This document shows, piece after piece, positions 36,435 through 46,189 of a stretch of 64,000 nucleotides of DNA (the stretch's first letter is position 1; each line of letters begins with the position of its first letter). This stretch comes from Sphingobium boeckii. GTDB taxonomy: Bacteria > Pseudomonadota > Alphaproteobacteria > Sphingomonadales > Sphingomonadaceae. The stretch spans positions 1 through 64,000 of the forward strand of contig NZ_JACIJC010000006.1 of assembly GCF_014199215.1 (NCBI RefSeq), written 5' to 3'. A program made the position numbers and the translations under genes. The notes under the pieces were generated by a model, which did no database searches, had not been told where the DNA came from, and saw nothing but the letters and a program-made list of their open reading frames with translations.

Positions 36435-38267
36435 ATGACATCATCATCCACCAAGCGTGCGCTGCTCCTGCTATCGGCAGCGCTGTTGTTTCCCGCCACG
36501 CCATCACTGGCGCAGGCCGCTCCCGTGGCCGCGGCCGCGCAGAATGCGGACGTCCGGCTGAAGGCGCTGTTTGCCGAAAGCGACGAGGCCGCGCTCAAGC
36601 GCAATCCGATCAATGCGCTGTTCCGCGGCGATATGCGCTATGCCGACCGGCTCGGCGATTATATCTCCGCTGCCTATTACGATGCAGAACGCGCGGCCAA
36701 TGAATCGGATCTCGCGCGCCTGAAGGCCATCGACCGCGCCGCGCTCAATCCCACCGACCAGATCGCTTATGACGTGTTCGAATGGCAGGCGAAGAACAAC
36801 CTAAAAAGCTATGCGCCGGATATATTGGCGCTGACGGCCGTGCGCCCGATCGATCATTTCGCGGGCTTTCATGTCTTCTATCCGGGCCTGGCATCGGGCC
36901 AGAGCGCGGCACCGTTCAAGACGCTGGCGGATTATGAGAATAATCTGAAGCGGCATAAGGATTATGTGCTGCTGCTGGATCGCTCGATCGGTCGCTTCCG
37001 CGAAGGCATGGCGTCAGGCGTCACCCAGCCCAAGCTCACCGTGCAGAACATGATCGAGCAATTCGATACGCAGATCGCACAGGGCGTGGAGAATTCGCCC
37101 TTTTACGGCCCGGTGAAGACATTCCCCGCGGGGATTTCCGCGGCCGATCAGGCGCGCCTCAAGGCCGAATATACCGCGATGATCCGCGATCAGATCCAGC
37201 CGGCCAATGTTCGGATCCGCGATTTCCTGAAAAATGAGTATCTGCCAGCATCGCGCGATGGCGTGGGGCTGGTGCATATGAAGGGCGGGACCAAGCTCTA
37301 CAATCTGCTGATCGAGCAGAGCACCACGCTTCCCTATACCGCCGACCAGATCCACGATCTGGGCCTGTCCGAAGTGAAGCGGATCAAGACCGAGATGGAG
37401 GCGATCCGCAAGCAGGTGGGCTATAAGGGCACGCTGGCGCAGTTCTTCGAATATATGCGGACCGATCCGCAGTTCAAATTCAGCACCAAGCAGGAGATGG
37501 TCGACAGCTTCTACGCCATCGGCAAGCGCGTGGACGCGGCCATCGGTTCGCAATTCTCCACCATCCCCAAGACGCCGCTCGAAATCCGCTATTATGAGGA
37601 ATGGCGCGAAAAGACGCAGGCGGGCGGCTCTTATGAACCCGGTGCCTATGACGCCAAGGATCCCTCCAAAACGCGGCCGGGCATCTTCTATTTCAACACC
37701 TATGATCTGCCGTCGCGCACCAAGCCGGGGATGGAGACGCTCTATCTCCACGAGGGAGCGCCGGGACATCATTTCCAGATCAGCCTGGCGCAGGAGAATG
37801 AGGAACTGCCCGCCTTCATGCGCTATGGCGGCAACACCGCTTATGTCGAAGGCTGGGGACTCTATTCGGAGTCGCTGTGGAAGGAACTCGGCATGGAAAC
37901 CGATCCATATCAGCGCTTCGGCGGGCTGGATGACGAGATGCTGCGCGCGATGCGCCTGGTGGTCGATAGCGGCATCCATGCCAAGGGCTGGACCCGCGAT
38001 CAGGCGATCACCTACATGCTCGAGAATTCAAGCATGGGAAAGACCGACGCGACCGCCGAGGTGGAGCGCTATATCGCGATGCCCAGTCAGGCGCTGGCCT
38101 ATAAAGTGGGTGCGCTCACGATGCAGCGGTTGAAGGCCAAGGCGCAAAAGGCGCTGGGCGCGAAATTGGATCCGCGCGCTTTCCATGCGCAGGTGCTGAT
38201 GACCGGCGCGCTGCCGATGACGGTGCTCGAGAAGAAGATCGACGACTGGATCGCCGCGACGAAGTGA
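36435..38267 (+). CDS. DUF885-family secreted metallopeptidase-like protein
   Basis: 610 residues with a signal peptide (MTSSSTKRALLLLSAALLFP, then ATPSLAQA). The DUF885 zinc-site motif LHEGAPGHHFQ starts at about His439, followed by YGGNTAYVEGWGLYSESLWK, which provides the third ligand. Members are probably periplasmic peptidases. CCGGAG sits 5-6 bases before the ATG at 36435. Transcription likely ends in the palindromic repeat downstream, shared with convergent lysK. Confidence 0.87.
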   Translation: MTSSSTKRALLLLSAALLFPATPSLAQAAPVAAAAQNADVRLKALFAESDEAALKRNPINALFRGDMRYADRLGDYISAAYYDAERAANESDLARLKAIDRAALNPTDQIAYDVFEWQAKNNLKSYAPDILALTAVRPIDHFAGFHVFYPGLASGQSAAPFKTLADYENNLKRHKDYVLLLDRSIGRFREGMASGVTQPKLTVQNMIEQFDTQIAQGVENSPFYGPVKTFPAGISAADQARLKAEYTAMIRDQIQPANVRIRDFLKNEYLPASRDGVGLVHMKGGTKLYNLLIEQSTTLPYTADQIHDLGLSEVKRIKTEMEAIRKQVGYKGTLAQFFEYMRTDPQFKFSTKQEMVDSFYAIGKRVDAAIGSQFSTIPKTPLEIRYYEEWREKTQAGGSYEPGAYDAKDPSKTRPGIFYFNTYDLPSRTKPGMETLYLHEGAPGHHFQISLAQENEELPAFMRYGGNTAYVEGWGLYSESLWKELGMETDPYQRFGGLDDEMLRAMRLVVDSGIHAKGWTRDQAITYMLENSSMGKTDATAEVERYIAMPSQALAYKVGALTMQRLKAKAQKALGAKLDPRAFHAQVLMTGALPMTVLEKKIDDWIAATK

Positions 38268-38300
38268 TGTTGGGGGGGCGGGTGTGATTTCACCCGCCCC

Positions 38301-38387
38301 GTCATCCTCGCGAAGGCGGGGATCCCGCTTCTTCTTTCTTCGGATGCTTCGCGGAAAAGCGGGATTCCCGCGTGCGCGGGAATGACG
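38301..38387. repeat. Palindromic repeat, family B (copy 2), likely bidirectional terminator
   Basis: GTCATCCTCGCGAAGGCGGG (38301-38320) and CCCGCGTGCGCGGGAATGAC (38368-38387) pair as a long hairpin. It lies between two convergent genes, 33 bases after the DUF885 stop and 11 before the lysK stop, well placed to end both transcripts. Confidence 0.65.
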
Positions 38388-38397
38388 GTGTTGGGGA

Positions 38398-39981
38398 CTA
38401 GGCCAGCGCCAGCGCTTCGCCGATCAGCTTGCGGCTGTTCGCGATCCCGTAGAGCGCGATGAAGCTGCCCATGCGCGGCCCCTGTTCGGCACCGAGCAGG
38501 GTTTCGTAGAGCGCCTTGAACCAGTCGCGCAGGTTTTCGAAGCCATGCGCTTCATTCTTGCCGATCGCATAGATTTCATTCTGGATATCCTCCGCCGAGG
38601 CATCATCGGGGAGCGCCGCCAGTGCGGCATCAAGATCGCGCAGCGCCGTGGCTTCATTGGCAACCGGTGCGCGGCGCTTCAACGTGGGTGCCACGAAATC
38701 GCGGTGATAGGCCAGAGCCAGATCGATGAGCTTGTCGAGCGCGGGATAGGCTTGCGGGCTGGCATCGGGCACATAATTGGTGAGATAGCCCCACACCTGA
38801 TCCTTACCCGCTTCGCCCATCACGCCGACGAGATTGAGCAGAAGGCCGAAGGTCACCGGCAGCTTTTCCTCTGGCACATGGCCATCATGGATATGGTGCA
38901 CCGGATTGCCCAGGCGCTCTTTTAACGCCTGATCATGCCAATTGCCGCGGAACTGCCAATATTCGTCCACCGCGCGGGGAATCACGCCCATGTGCAGCGC
39001 CTTGGCCTTTTTGGGTTCGCGGTAGATGTAGAAAGCGAGGCTCTCGTCCGGGCCATAGGTCAGCCACTGATCGAGGCTGAGGCCATTGCCCTTGGATTTG
39101 GAGATCTTTTCGCCCTTCTCATCGAGGAACATCTCGTAATTGAAGCCTTCGGGCGGCCGTGCGCCCAGCACGCGCGCGATCTTGGACGACTGCGTGACCG
39201 AATCGATCAGATCCTTGCCCGACATTTCATAATCCACGCCGAGCGCGACCCAGCGCATCGCCCAATCGACCTTCCACTGCAATTTGGCCGCGCCGGTGAG
39301 GATCGATTGCTCGACCATCTCGCCTTCATCCTCGAAACGGACGATGCCATTGTCGGCGTCCACCACCGTAACGGGCACCTGAAGCACAATGCCCGATTTC
39401 TGCGAGATCGGCAGGACTGGCGAATAGGTCGCCTGGCGTTCCTTGCGCAGCGTGGGCAGCATCACGCCCATGATCCCGTCATAATGACGCAGAACGCTCT
39501 TGAGCGTTTCGTCAAACTGACCGGCCTGATAGCAGGTGGTGGCGCTCAGAAATTCGTAATCGAAGCCGAAGCGATCGAGAAATTCGCGGAGCTTGGCATT
39601 GTTGTGATGCGCGAAACTCTCATGCGTGCCGAACGGATCGGGGATTTGCGTGAGCGGCTTGCCGAGATATTCGGCCAGCATCTCCCCATTGGGCACATTG
39701 TCCGGCACCTTGCGCAGACCGTCCATATCGTCGCTGAACGCGATCAGCCGGGTGGGAATATCCGAGAGCGCGTGAAACGCCTGGCGCACGAGCGTGGTGC
39801 GCAGCACTTCATTGAACGTGCCGATATGCGGCAGGCCCGAGGGGCCATAGCCCGTTTCGAACAGCACATGGCCCTTGTCCGGCGCACCATTGGGATAGCG
39901 CTTGAGGAGCTTGCGCGCTTCCTCATACGGCCAAGCCTTGGAGTCCATTGCAGCGGCGCGCAGCGCGGGATCGTTTGCCAT
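38398..39981 (-). CDS. lysK: Lysine--tRNA ligase, class I
   Basis: 527 residues. It is the archaeal-type class I LysRS used by most alphaproteobacteria instead of class II LysS. The class I signatures are SGLPHIGTFNE (HIGH-like) and EKISKSKGN (KMSKS-like), with the C-terminal helical anticodon-binding region. It charges tRNA-Lys. It reads toward the DUF885 gene and is divergent from the next membrane-protein gene. Confidence 0.95.
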   Translation of the reverse strand: MANDPALRAAAMDSKAWPYEEARKLLKRYPNGAPDKGHVLFETGYGPSGLPHIGTFNEVLRTTLVRQAFHALSDIPTRLIAFSDDMDGLRKVPDNVPNGEMLAEYLGKPLTQIPDPFGTHESFAHHNNAKLREFLDRFGFDYEFLSATTCYQAGQFDETLKSVLRHYDGIMGVMLPTLRKERQATYSPVLPISQKSGIVLQVPVTVVDADNGIVRFEDEGEMVEQSILTGAAKLQWKVDWAMRWVALGVDYEMSGKDLIDSVTQSSKIARVLGARPPEGFNYEMFLDEKGEKISKSKGNGLSLDQWLTYGPDESLAFYIYREPKKAKALHMGVIPRAVDEYWQFRGNWHDQALKERLGNPVHHIHDGHVPEEKLPVTFGLLLNLVGVMGEAGKDQVWGYLTNYVPDASPQAYPALDKLIDLALAYHRDFVAPTLKRRAPVANEATALRDLDAALAALPDDASAEDIQNEIYAIGKNEAHGFENLRDWFKALYETLLGAEQGPRMGSFIALYGIANSRKLIGEALALA

Positions 39982-40098
39982 TTGTTCTCGTCTCTTCTAA
40001 CCCAGTGGCGACGCCTTTGCAGCAAACCACGATGGATATGAAGCCCGGTCTTTGCATGAGAAACCTTATCGCAACCCGGACCTGTCATAGCGGGCACC

Positions 40099-40686
40099 AT
40101 GATGACGCCGGTTATGCCCCCCCTATCGCCCGCTTTGCGACAGGCGCTCGATCGCGAGATGGCGGCGGGGGAGCGCATATTATGGTCCGCGCAGCCCCGC
40201 GCAAACCGGCTCTGGGGCGGTTTCGGCATCTGGCTGTTCGCGGTGCCGTGGACGATATTCGCCCTCGTCTGGGAAAGCATGGCGCTGCTGCCCTGGATGG
40301 CGAGCAGCAAGACGCCCGATGCGGTGACCTGGACATTCGGGATCATCATGCCGCTGTTCGGCCTGCCGTTCATCGCGGTCGGCATCGGGATGATGCTGAC
40401 CCCGGTGCGGGCGATGCGGCGCGCCCGGAACACGGTCTATGCGCTTACGTCGAAGCGGCTGATGCGTCTGGTGGAAGGGCGCAAGGCCAGCGTCTCCAGC
40501 GTTTTTACCGACCGGATCGGGCCGATCGACCGCAGCGAAAATGCGGATGGCTGGGGCGATCTGCGGATCCAGACGCACAGCCATGTGGACAGCGAGGGCA
40601 GCCGCACCACCGAGCGGTTCGACATGCTGGGCATTCCCGATGTCGCGCGGCTGGAAAAGCTGATCGTGGACGCGCAACCCCGCTGA
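40099..40686 (+). CDS. PH-like-domain membrane protein
   Basis: 195 residues with two membrane helices (about 41-66 and 78-98) followed by a PH-like beta domain: ARNTVYALTSKRLMRLVEGR, FTDRIGPIDRSENADGWGDL and a FDMLGIPDVARLEKLI end. ALTSKRLM is typical of the bacterial PH (bPH2) family. Function unknown. It precedes the helicase gene by 16 bases in the same direction. Confidence 0.75.
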   Translation: MMTPVMPPLSPALRQALDREMAAGERILWSAQPRANRLWGGFGIWLFAVPWTIFALVWESMALLPWMASSKTPDAVTWTFGIIMPLFGLPFIAVGIGMMLTPVRAMRRARNTVYALTSKRLMRLVEGRKASVSSVFTDRIGPIDRSENADGWGDLRIQTHSHVDSEGSRTTERFDMLGIPDVARLEKLIVDAQPR

Positions 40687-40702
40687 ACCGGCGCGCGGCG
40701 GG

Positions 40703-43429
40703 ATGAACGCGCCGCTCCCATATCCTGCGCTTCATGCCAGCCATGGCGGCATCTGGATCACCTCTCCTGATGGGGAGACGCGATCGATAGGCCGTGGCGA
40801 GGCGATCGCCCGCGCCGCGGAAACGCCGATGATCCTGCTCAATGCGCCGCTGATCGGGCAAAGGCTGGGCTATCCCGAACTCTCCGGCCTCGATCTGCTG
40901 GAATTGTTCGCCTTCATCCATCCCGCGCGCTTTGCCGTGCCCACGCCCAAAGGACTGGCGCGTGCGATCGGTCTTGCGCCGCCGGAAAATGATGCGGAGG
41001 CTGCGGGGTTTCTGCGGCGTGCTGCCGAGGCGCTCTTGTCGCGCCCCGCCGATCCGCATTGGGCCGAGCGCGAGGGCGCATGGAGCAGCGCACAATCCTT
41101 GTTCCGGATGCGCTGGGCCTGGGCGGGCGCGCTAATCGAGCGACTGCACAAACCGGTGCGCGACGAACGCTGGCTGTTCGCCAAATTGCCCGAATGGGAG
41201 GAGAAGGCACCCCGCGCCGCGCCGCGCACGATCTCGCTGCCGGTGGAGGATGTGACCGCCCGGCTGGACCATCTGACCGGGCATGGCGCGGAAGCGCGGC
41301 CGGGCCAGCGCAGCTATGCCGAGGCGGTGACGGCGGCGTTTGAACCGCGCGAACGGCGCGACGAACCCAATATGATCCTGGCCGAAGCGGGCACGGGGAT
41401 CGGCAAGACTTTGGGCTATCTGGCACCCGCCTCGCTCTGGGCCGAGCGCGCCGAGGGGCCGGTGTGGATCTCCACTTATACCAAGGCGCTGCAGCGGCAA
41501 TTGAGCCGCGAAAGCGAGCGGCTTTTCCCCGATGCGCGCATTCGTCGCACCAAGGTGGTGCTGCGCAAGGGGCGGGAGAATTATCTGTGCCTGCTCAATC
41601 TGGAGGATGCGCTGCAGGGCGGGTTTCAGGGCAGGGCTGCAATCCTGGCGCAATTGGTGGCGCGCTGGGCGGGGTTCAGCGCGGATGGCGATATGGTGGG
41701 CGGCGATCTGCCCGGCTGGCTCGGCACGCTGTTTCGCCGCAACGGGCAGACCGCGCTCACCGACCGGCGTGGCGAATGCGTCTATGCCGGCTGCCCGCAT
41801 TACCGGAAATGCTTCATCGAGCGCGCGGCGCGGGCCAGCGCTGACGCCGATATCGTTGTGGCCAATCATGCTTTGGTGATGGTCAACGCCGCGCGCGGGC
41901 GCGAAGCGCAGAACAAGCCCAGCCGGATCGTGTTCGATGAGGGGCATCATCTGTTCGACGCCGCCGATTCGATGTTTTCCACCGCGCTTTCGGGGCAGGA
42001 GGCGATCGAGTTGCGCCGCTGGGTGACCGGGCCTGAAAGCGGATCGAAGGGCCGTCGCCGCGGTCTCGCCGCGCGGCTGTCCGATGTGGCGAGCTATGAT
42101 CAGGAGGGTGGCACGGCGATCGGCGCTGCGGTGCAGGCGGCGCAGTTGCTGCCGTCCGATGGCTGGTTGCAGCGGCTGAACGAAAGTGCGCCCTTTGGGC
42201 CGGTGGAGGCCTTGCTCGCGGCGGTGCGCGGCACGGTCTATGCGCGCGGCGGGGCGGAGGACGCGGGCTATGGGCTGGAGACCGAGATGGCCGAGCCCGA
42301 TGGCGCCTTGGTGAGCGCGGCGCAGAATGCCGCCGAAGCGCTGGATGCCTTGCTTCGCCCGCTGGTGAAACTGGGTAAGCGCCTCGAAGCGGTGATGGAG
42401 GATTCGCCGGACTGGATGGATGCGCAGGCGCGGGCGCGGATCGAGGGGGCGATCGCGAGTCTGGGCTGGCGCACCGATACGCTGGCGGGCTGGCTCTCCT
42501 TGCTGTCGCGCGTGGGCGGTCCCGCCAACCCCGATTTCGTCGACTGGCTCGCGGTCGACCGGGTGGAGGGGCGCGAATATGATATCGGATTACACCGCCA
42601 CTGGCTCGATCCGACGCGGCCCGTCGCCGAAGTGGTGCTGAAGCCCGCACATGGCGTGGTGATCACATCGGCCACGCTGAAGGGCGGCGGCGATTGGGAG
42701 AATGCCGAGGCCCGCAGCGGCGCGCATCATCTGATGCGCCCGGCCACAAGGTTTGAATCGCCCAGCCCGTTCGATTACGCCAAGCAGGCCGAGGTGCTGA
42801 TCGTCACGGATGTGAAGAAGGGCGATATCGCGCAGCTCGCGGGCGCTTATGGCCGGCTGATCATGGCGGCGGAGGGCGGCACGCTGGGCCTGTTCACCGC
42901 GATCCGCCGATTGCGCGCGGTTCATGCCCGGATCGCGGACCGGCTGGCGCGCGAAGGCCTGCCGCTTTACGCCCAGCATGTCGATCCGATCGATACGGGC
43001 ACGTTGGTCGATATCTTTCGCGACGATCCCCGCGCCTCGCTGCTCGGCACGGATGCGCTGCGCGACGGTGTGGACGTGCCTGGCGATTCGCTTCGCCTGG
43101 TGCTGATGGAAGGCGTGCCCTGGCCCAAGCCGACCGTGCTTCACGCGGCAAGGCGTCTGGCAGGCGGCGGCAGCGCCTATGATGACCGGCTGATCCGTGC
43201 GCGGATGGCGCAGGCGTTCGGGCGGCTGATCCGCCGCGCCGACGATCGCGGGATGTTCGTCATGCTGTCCGCCGCGATGCCGTCCCGGTTGCTGACTGCC
43301 TTCCCGCCCGGCACGCCGATCCTGCGCGTGACGCTGGACGAGGCCGTCACCCGGGTAAAAGAGCGTCTTTCCTCCGTCATGATTTCGGGGCAAGACTCGG
43401 GCTTGCCTGCGCTGACGGAGACGCAATGA
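40703..43429 (+). CDS. DinG-family ATP-dependent DNA helicase
   Basis: 908-residue superfamily 2 helicase of the XPD/DinG type: Walker A AEAGTGIGKTLGYLAP, four iron-sulphur cysteines (in NYLCLLNLED and CVYAGCPHYRKC), DEAH-like FDEGHHLF, and C-terminal motifs SATLKGGGDW, DALRDGVDVPGD and QAFGRLIRRADDRG. The 200-residue N-terminal extension before motif I is usual for the alphaproteobacterial subgroup. DinG unwinds DNA with 5'-3' polarity, helping at R-loops and stalled forks. It is co-translated with the SixA-like gene (ATGA). Confidence 0.92.
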   Translation: MNAPLPYPALHASHGGIWITSPDGETRSIGRGEAIARAAETPMILLNAPLIGQRLGYPELSGLDLLELFAFIHPARFAVPTPKGLARAIGLAPPENDAEAAGFLRRAAEALLSRPADPHWAEREGAWSSAQSLFRMRWAWAGALIERLHKPVRDERWLFAKLPEWEEKAPRAAPRTISLPVEDVTARLDHLTGHGAEARPGQRSYAEAVTAAFEPRERRDEPNMILAEAGTGIGKTLGYLAPASLWAERAEGPVWISTYTKALQRQLSRESERLFPDARIRRTKVVLRKGRENYLCLLNLEDALQGGFQGRAAILAQLVARWAGFSADGDMVGGDLPGWLGTLFRRNGQTALTDRRGECVYAGCPHYRKCFIERAARASADADIVVANHALVMVNAARGREAQNKPSRIVFDEGHHLFDAADSMFSTALSGQEAIELRRWVTGPESGSKGRRRGLAARLSDVASYDQEGGTAIGAAVQAAQLLPSDGWLQRLNESAPFGPVEALLAAVRGTVYARGGAEDAGYGLETEMAEPDGALVSAAQNAAEALDALLRPLVKLGKRLEAVMEDSPDWMDAQARARIEGAIASLGWRTDTLAGWLSLLSRVGGPANPDFVDWLAVDRVEGREYDIGLHRHWLDPTRPVAEVVLKPAHGVVITSATLKGGGDWENAEARSGAHHLMRPATRFESPSPFDYAKQAEVLIVTDVKKGDIAQLAGAYGRLIMAAEGGTLGLFTAIRRLRAVHARIADRLAREGLPLYAQHVDPIDTGTLVDIFRDDPRASLLGTDALRDGVDVPGDSLRLVLMEGVPWPKPTVLHAARRLAGGGSAYDDRLIRARMAQAFGRLIRRADDRGMFVMLSAAMPSRLLTAFPPGTPILRVTLDEAVTRVKERLSSVMISGQDSGLPALTETQ

Positions 43430-43971
43430 AGACCCTGACCCTGCTGCGTCATGCCAAATCGAGCTGGGACGATCCGGTGGCGCGCGATTTCGATCGGGCG
43501 TTGAACAAGCGCGGGATTCGCGGAGCGCGGCTGATGGGCGAATATATCCGCCGCGAGGGATTGGATTACGATCACATCATCTCTTCGCCCGCCGTGCGCT
43601 GCACGGAGACGCTCGATCATCTTTATGAGGGGCTGGGCCGCACCTTTCATCCCAATTGGGATCGGCGCGTCTATCTCGCCTCGTGCGTCACCTTGCTCGA
43701 TGTGGTCAACGAAGCCCCCGACAGCGCCGCGCATATCCTGATGTGCGGCCATAATCCGGGGCTTGAGGATCTGATCCTTTTGCTCGTTCCTGATGTGGCG
43801 GGGGACATATTGCGCGACGCGGTGGAAGAGAAATTGCCCACGGCGGCACTGGCCACGCTGCAATTCGATGTGGATCACTGGGCCGATGTGAAGAGCAATA
43901 GCGGCCGGTTCATGCGGCTGAAGCGGCCGCGCGATCTCGATCCGGGCCTCGGCCCCGATATCGATGGCTGA
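43426..43971 (+). CDS. SixA-type histidine phosphatase
   Basis: 181-residue phosphoglycerate-mutase-like protein with the catalytic LLRHAKSSWDD (RHG-type His about 9), RGIRGARLMGEYI, SSPAVRCTETL and MCGHNPGLEDL (second His). SixA removes phosphate from phosphohistidine in signalling proteins. It is coupled to the helicase gene by a 4-bp overlap and to the acetyltransferase gene by an 8-bp overlap. Confidence 0.9.
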   Translation: MKTLTLLRHAKSSWDDPVARDFDRALNKRGIRGARLMGEYIRREGLDYDHIISSPAVRCTETLDHLYEGLGRTFHPNWDRRVYLASCVTLLDVVNEAPDSAAHILMCGHNPGLEDLILLLVPDVAGDILRDAVEEKLPTAALATLQFDVDHWADVKSNSGRFMRLKRPRDLDPGLGPDIDG

Positions 43972-44485
43972 AACCCCGCGGCTTCGTCGGGCGGGGGCTG
44001 ACGATGCGGCGAAGCTGGCGCTGCTGGGGCAGGCCACCTTTCTCACCGCCTTTGCGCACGATCATCCGGGCGACGCGCTGGTGGCGCATTGCACCGATCA
44101 GCATTCGGAAAGTCGCTATGCGGCATGGGCCGTGGATCCCGCCACGGCGCTGTGGATCATCGAGACGCCGCTGGGCGCGCCGATCGGCTATGCGATGATG
44201 ACGGAGCCTGAACTGGATGTGCCGGTGCCGCCCGGCGGCCTTGAGCTGAAGCGCATCTATGCACTCACCGGATGGCAGAATGCGGGCCTTGGCCGGCGTC
44301 TGGTGGAAGCGGTGATCGAAGAGGCGCGCGCACGGGGGGCCAACCGGCTGTATCTGTGCGTCTATGAAGTGAATGTCGCGGCGCGGCGCTTCTATGAGCG
44401 GTTCGGCTTTGCGCGGATCGGCACTCAGAAATTCATGGTCGGCGATACTGCATTCACCGATCACATCATGGCGCGGGACATCTGA
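43964..44485 (+). CDS. GNAT-family N-acetyltransferase
   Basis: 173 residues, with the acetyl-CoA motif ALTGWQNAGLGRRLVEAVIE (the R/Q-x-x-G-x-G/A loop GWQNAGLGRR) and the C-terminal LYLCVYEVNVAARRFYERFG. Substrate unknown. It is third in the dinG-sixA operon, overlapping sixA by 8 bases, and converges on the merR-type gene with adjoining stops. Confidence 0.88.
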   Translation: MAETPRLRRAGADDAAKLALLGQATFLTAFAHDHPGDALVAHCTDQHSESRYAAWAVDPATALWIIETPLGAPIGYAMMTEPELDVPVPPGGLELKRIYALTGWQNAGLGRRLVEAVIEEARARGANRLYLCVYEVNVAARRFYERFGFARIGTQKFMVGDTAFTDHIMARDI

Positions 44486-44851
44486 TCAGGCGGCGGCAAG
44501 CGCGTCCGCGAGATGGGTGCGCAGCCGTTTGAGCTCCGGCAGGAGATCGGCGCGAGGGCTGGCCGGAACGCCTGACGGCGCTGATGCAGTGGGCGTCGCT
44601 GGCGCAGGGACACGTTCGCTGAGCAGTTTTTGCACGCCCTTGATCGTATAGCCTTCCTGATTGAGCAGGCGATCGATCTTCTTTGCCAGCGTCACATCAT
44701 CGGGGCGGTAATAGCGGCGCTTGCCCGCGCGCTGGAGGGGGCGGAGCTGCGGGAAACGCGTTTCCCAATAGCGCAGGATATGCTGGGGCAGACCGAGTGC
44801 TTCGGCAAGCTCGCTGATCGTGAGAAAGGCACCCTGGGCCTTTTCGCTCAT
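44486..44851 (-). CDS. MerR-family regulator adjacent to ihfA
   Basis: 121 residues with the MerR winged-HTH (LTISELAEALGLPQHILRYW then ETRFPQLRP, RRYYRPDDV) and a short tail with no metal-binding cysteines. This MerR-like gene right after ihfA is a conserved alphaproteobacterial arrangement. Its targets are unknown. It is 7 bases after ihfA. Confidence 0.87.
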   Translation of the reverse strand: MSEKAQGAFLTISELAEALGLPQHILRYWETRFPQLRPLQRAGKRRYYRPDDVTLAKKIDRLLNQEGYTIKGVQKLLSERVPAPATPTASAPSGVPASPRADLLPELKRLRTHLADALAAA

Positions 44852-44858
44852 GACTGGA

Positions 44859-45158
44859 TCAGCCCGCCTTGACGATACGATCGCGCAGCATCTGGCTGGC
44901 GCGGAAGGTGAGCACGCGGCGGGGCTCGATCGGCACTTCGACGCCTGTCTTGGGATTGCGGCCGACGCGCTCGCCCTTGTCGCGCAGCACGAAGCTGCCG
45001 AAACCGGAAATCTTCACATTCTGCCCATCGGACAGCGCCCCGCACATGAAGCCAAGGATCTGCTCGATCAGCTTGGACGATTCGGCCCGTGAGAGACCGA
45101 TTTCACGGTGGACCGAATCGGCAAGATCGGCGCGTGTGAGTGTTGTCGCGGCAATCAT
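44859..45158 (-). CDS. ihfA: Integration host factor subunit alpha
   Basis: 99 residues of the HU/IHF family: [40 protein letters not shown] then [20 protein letters not shown] with the IHF-like NP tip. IHF bends DNA and aids sigma-54 promoters. I chose the ATG at 45158 because GAGAGG is well spaced; upstream in-frame ATGs overlap that site. Position after fabH supports the alpha subunit. Confidence 0.92.
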   Translation of the reverse strand: MIAATTLTRADLADSVHREIGLSRAESSKLIEQILGFMCGALSDGQNVKISGFGSFVLRDKGERVGRNPKTGVEVPIEPRRVLTFRASQMLRDRIVKAG

Positions 45159-45229
45159 GATCATCCTCTCGACTCTGCGGCGCTCCATTTGATTATATCG
45201 TTACGGAATCGATATGCAATGAATCGCTT

Positions 45230-46189
45230 TTACCAGCGTAGCACCGCAGCCCCCCAGGTGAAACCGCCGCCCATCGCTTCCAGCACCACAATGTCGTTTT
45301 TCTTGATCCGTCCGTCGCGCACCGCGACGTCGAGCGCCAGGGGGACGGATGCCGCGGATGTATTGGCGTGCTGATCGACGGTGACGACCACCTTCTCCGC
45401 CGGCAGGCCGAGCTTGCGCGCGGTGGCGTCCAGAATGCGGGCATTGGCCTGATGCGGCACCATCCAGTCGATATCGTCGGCGGTCAGCCCGGCCATATCC
45501 ATCACCTCGCCCAGCACGCTCGCCAAATTGGTGACCGCATGACGGAAAACCTCGCGGCCCTTCATGCGCAGCTTGCCCACCGTGCCTGTGGTGGAGGGGC
45601 CGCCATCGACATAGAGCAGGTCATTGTGGCGGCCATCGGCATGGAGCTTGGCCGCCAGCACGCCGCGGCCGCTCTCGTCCGCGCCCAATACGATCGCACC
45701 CGCGCCATCGCCGAAGAGCACGCAGGTGTTGCGATCTTCCCAATCGAGGATGCGGCTGAACGTCTCGGCCCCGATCACCAGCGCATTGGTGGCGGATCCC
45801 GCGCGAATCATGCTTTCTGCCACCGACACGGCATAGAGAAAGCCAGAGCATACCGCCTGCACATCGAAAGCGACGCAATCATCGATGCCAAGCGCGGTCT
45901 GCACCTTGGTCGCGCTCGCCGGAAAGGTCTGATCGGGGGTCGCGGTGGCCAGGATGATCAGATCGATCTGGCTGGCCTCCATGCCCGCGGCGTCCAGCGC
46001 CTTGCGCGCGGCTTCGGTGGCAAGGGTGGACGTGGTTTCCGAAGGCGATGCGATATGGCGAAAGCGGATGCCGGTGCGCTCCACGATCCAATCGTCCGAT
46101 GTATCGACGGTCTCTGCCAGTTCGGCATTGGAGACGCGTCGGGCAGGCAGCGCCGAACCCGTGCCGAAAACCGCTGCGCGCCGTGTCAT
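45230..46189 (-). CDS. fabH: 3-oxoacyl-ACP synthase III
   Basis: 319 residues. FabH starts fatty-acid chains by condensing acetyl-CoA with malonyl-ACP. The catalytic triad is visible: Cys in [13 protein letters not shown], His in [11 protein letters not shown] and Asn in [24 protein letters not shown] is the family signature. Start and plsX stop overlap (ATGA). Confidence 0.95.
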   Translation of the reverse strand: MTRRAAVFGTGSALPARRVSNAELAETVDTSDDWIVERTGIRFRHIASPSETTSTLATEAARKALDAAGMEASQIDLIILATATPDQTFPASATKVQTALGIDDCVAFDVQAVCSGFLYAVSVAESMIRAGSATNALVIGAETFSRILDWEDRNTCVLFGDGAGAIVLGADESGRGVLAAKLHADGRHNDLLYVDGGPSTTGTVGKLRMKGREVFRHAVTNLASVLGEVMDMAGLTADDIDWMVPHQANARILDATARKLGLPAEKVVVTVDQHANTSAASVPLALDVAVRDGRIKKNDIVVLEAMGGGFTWGAAVLRW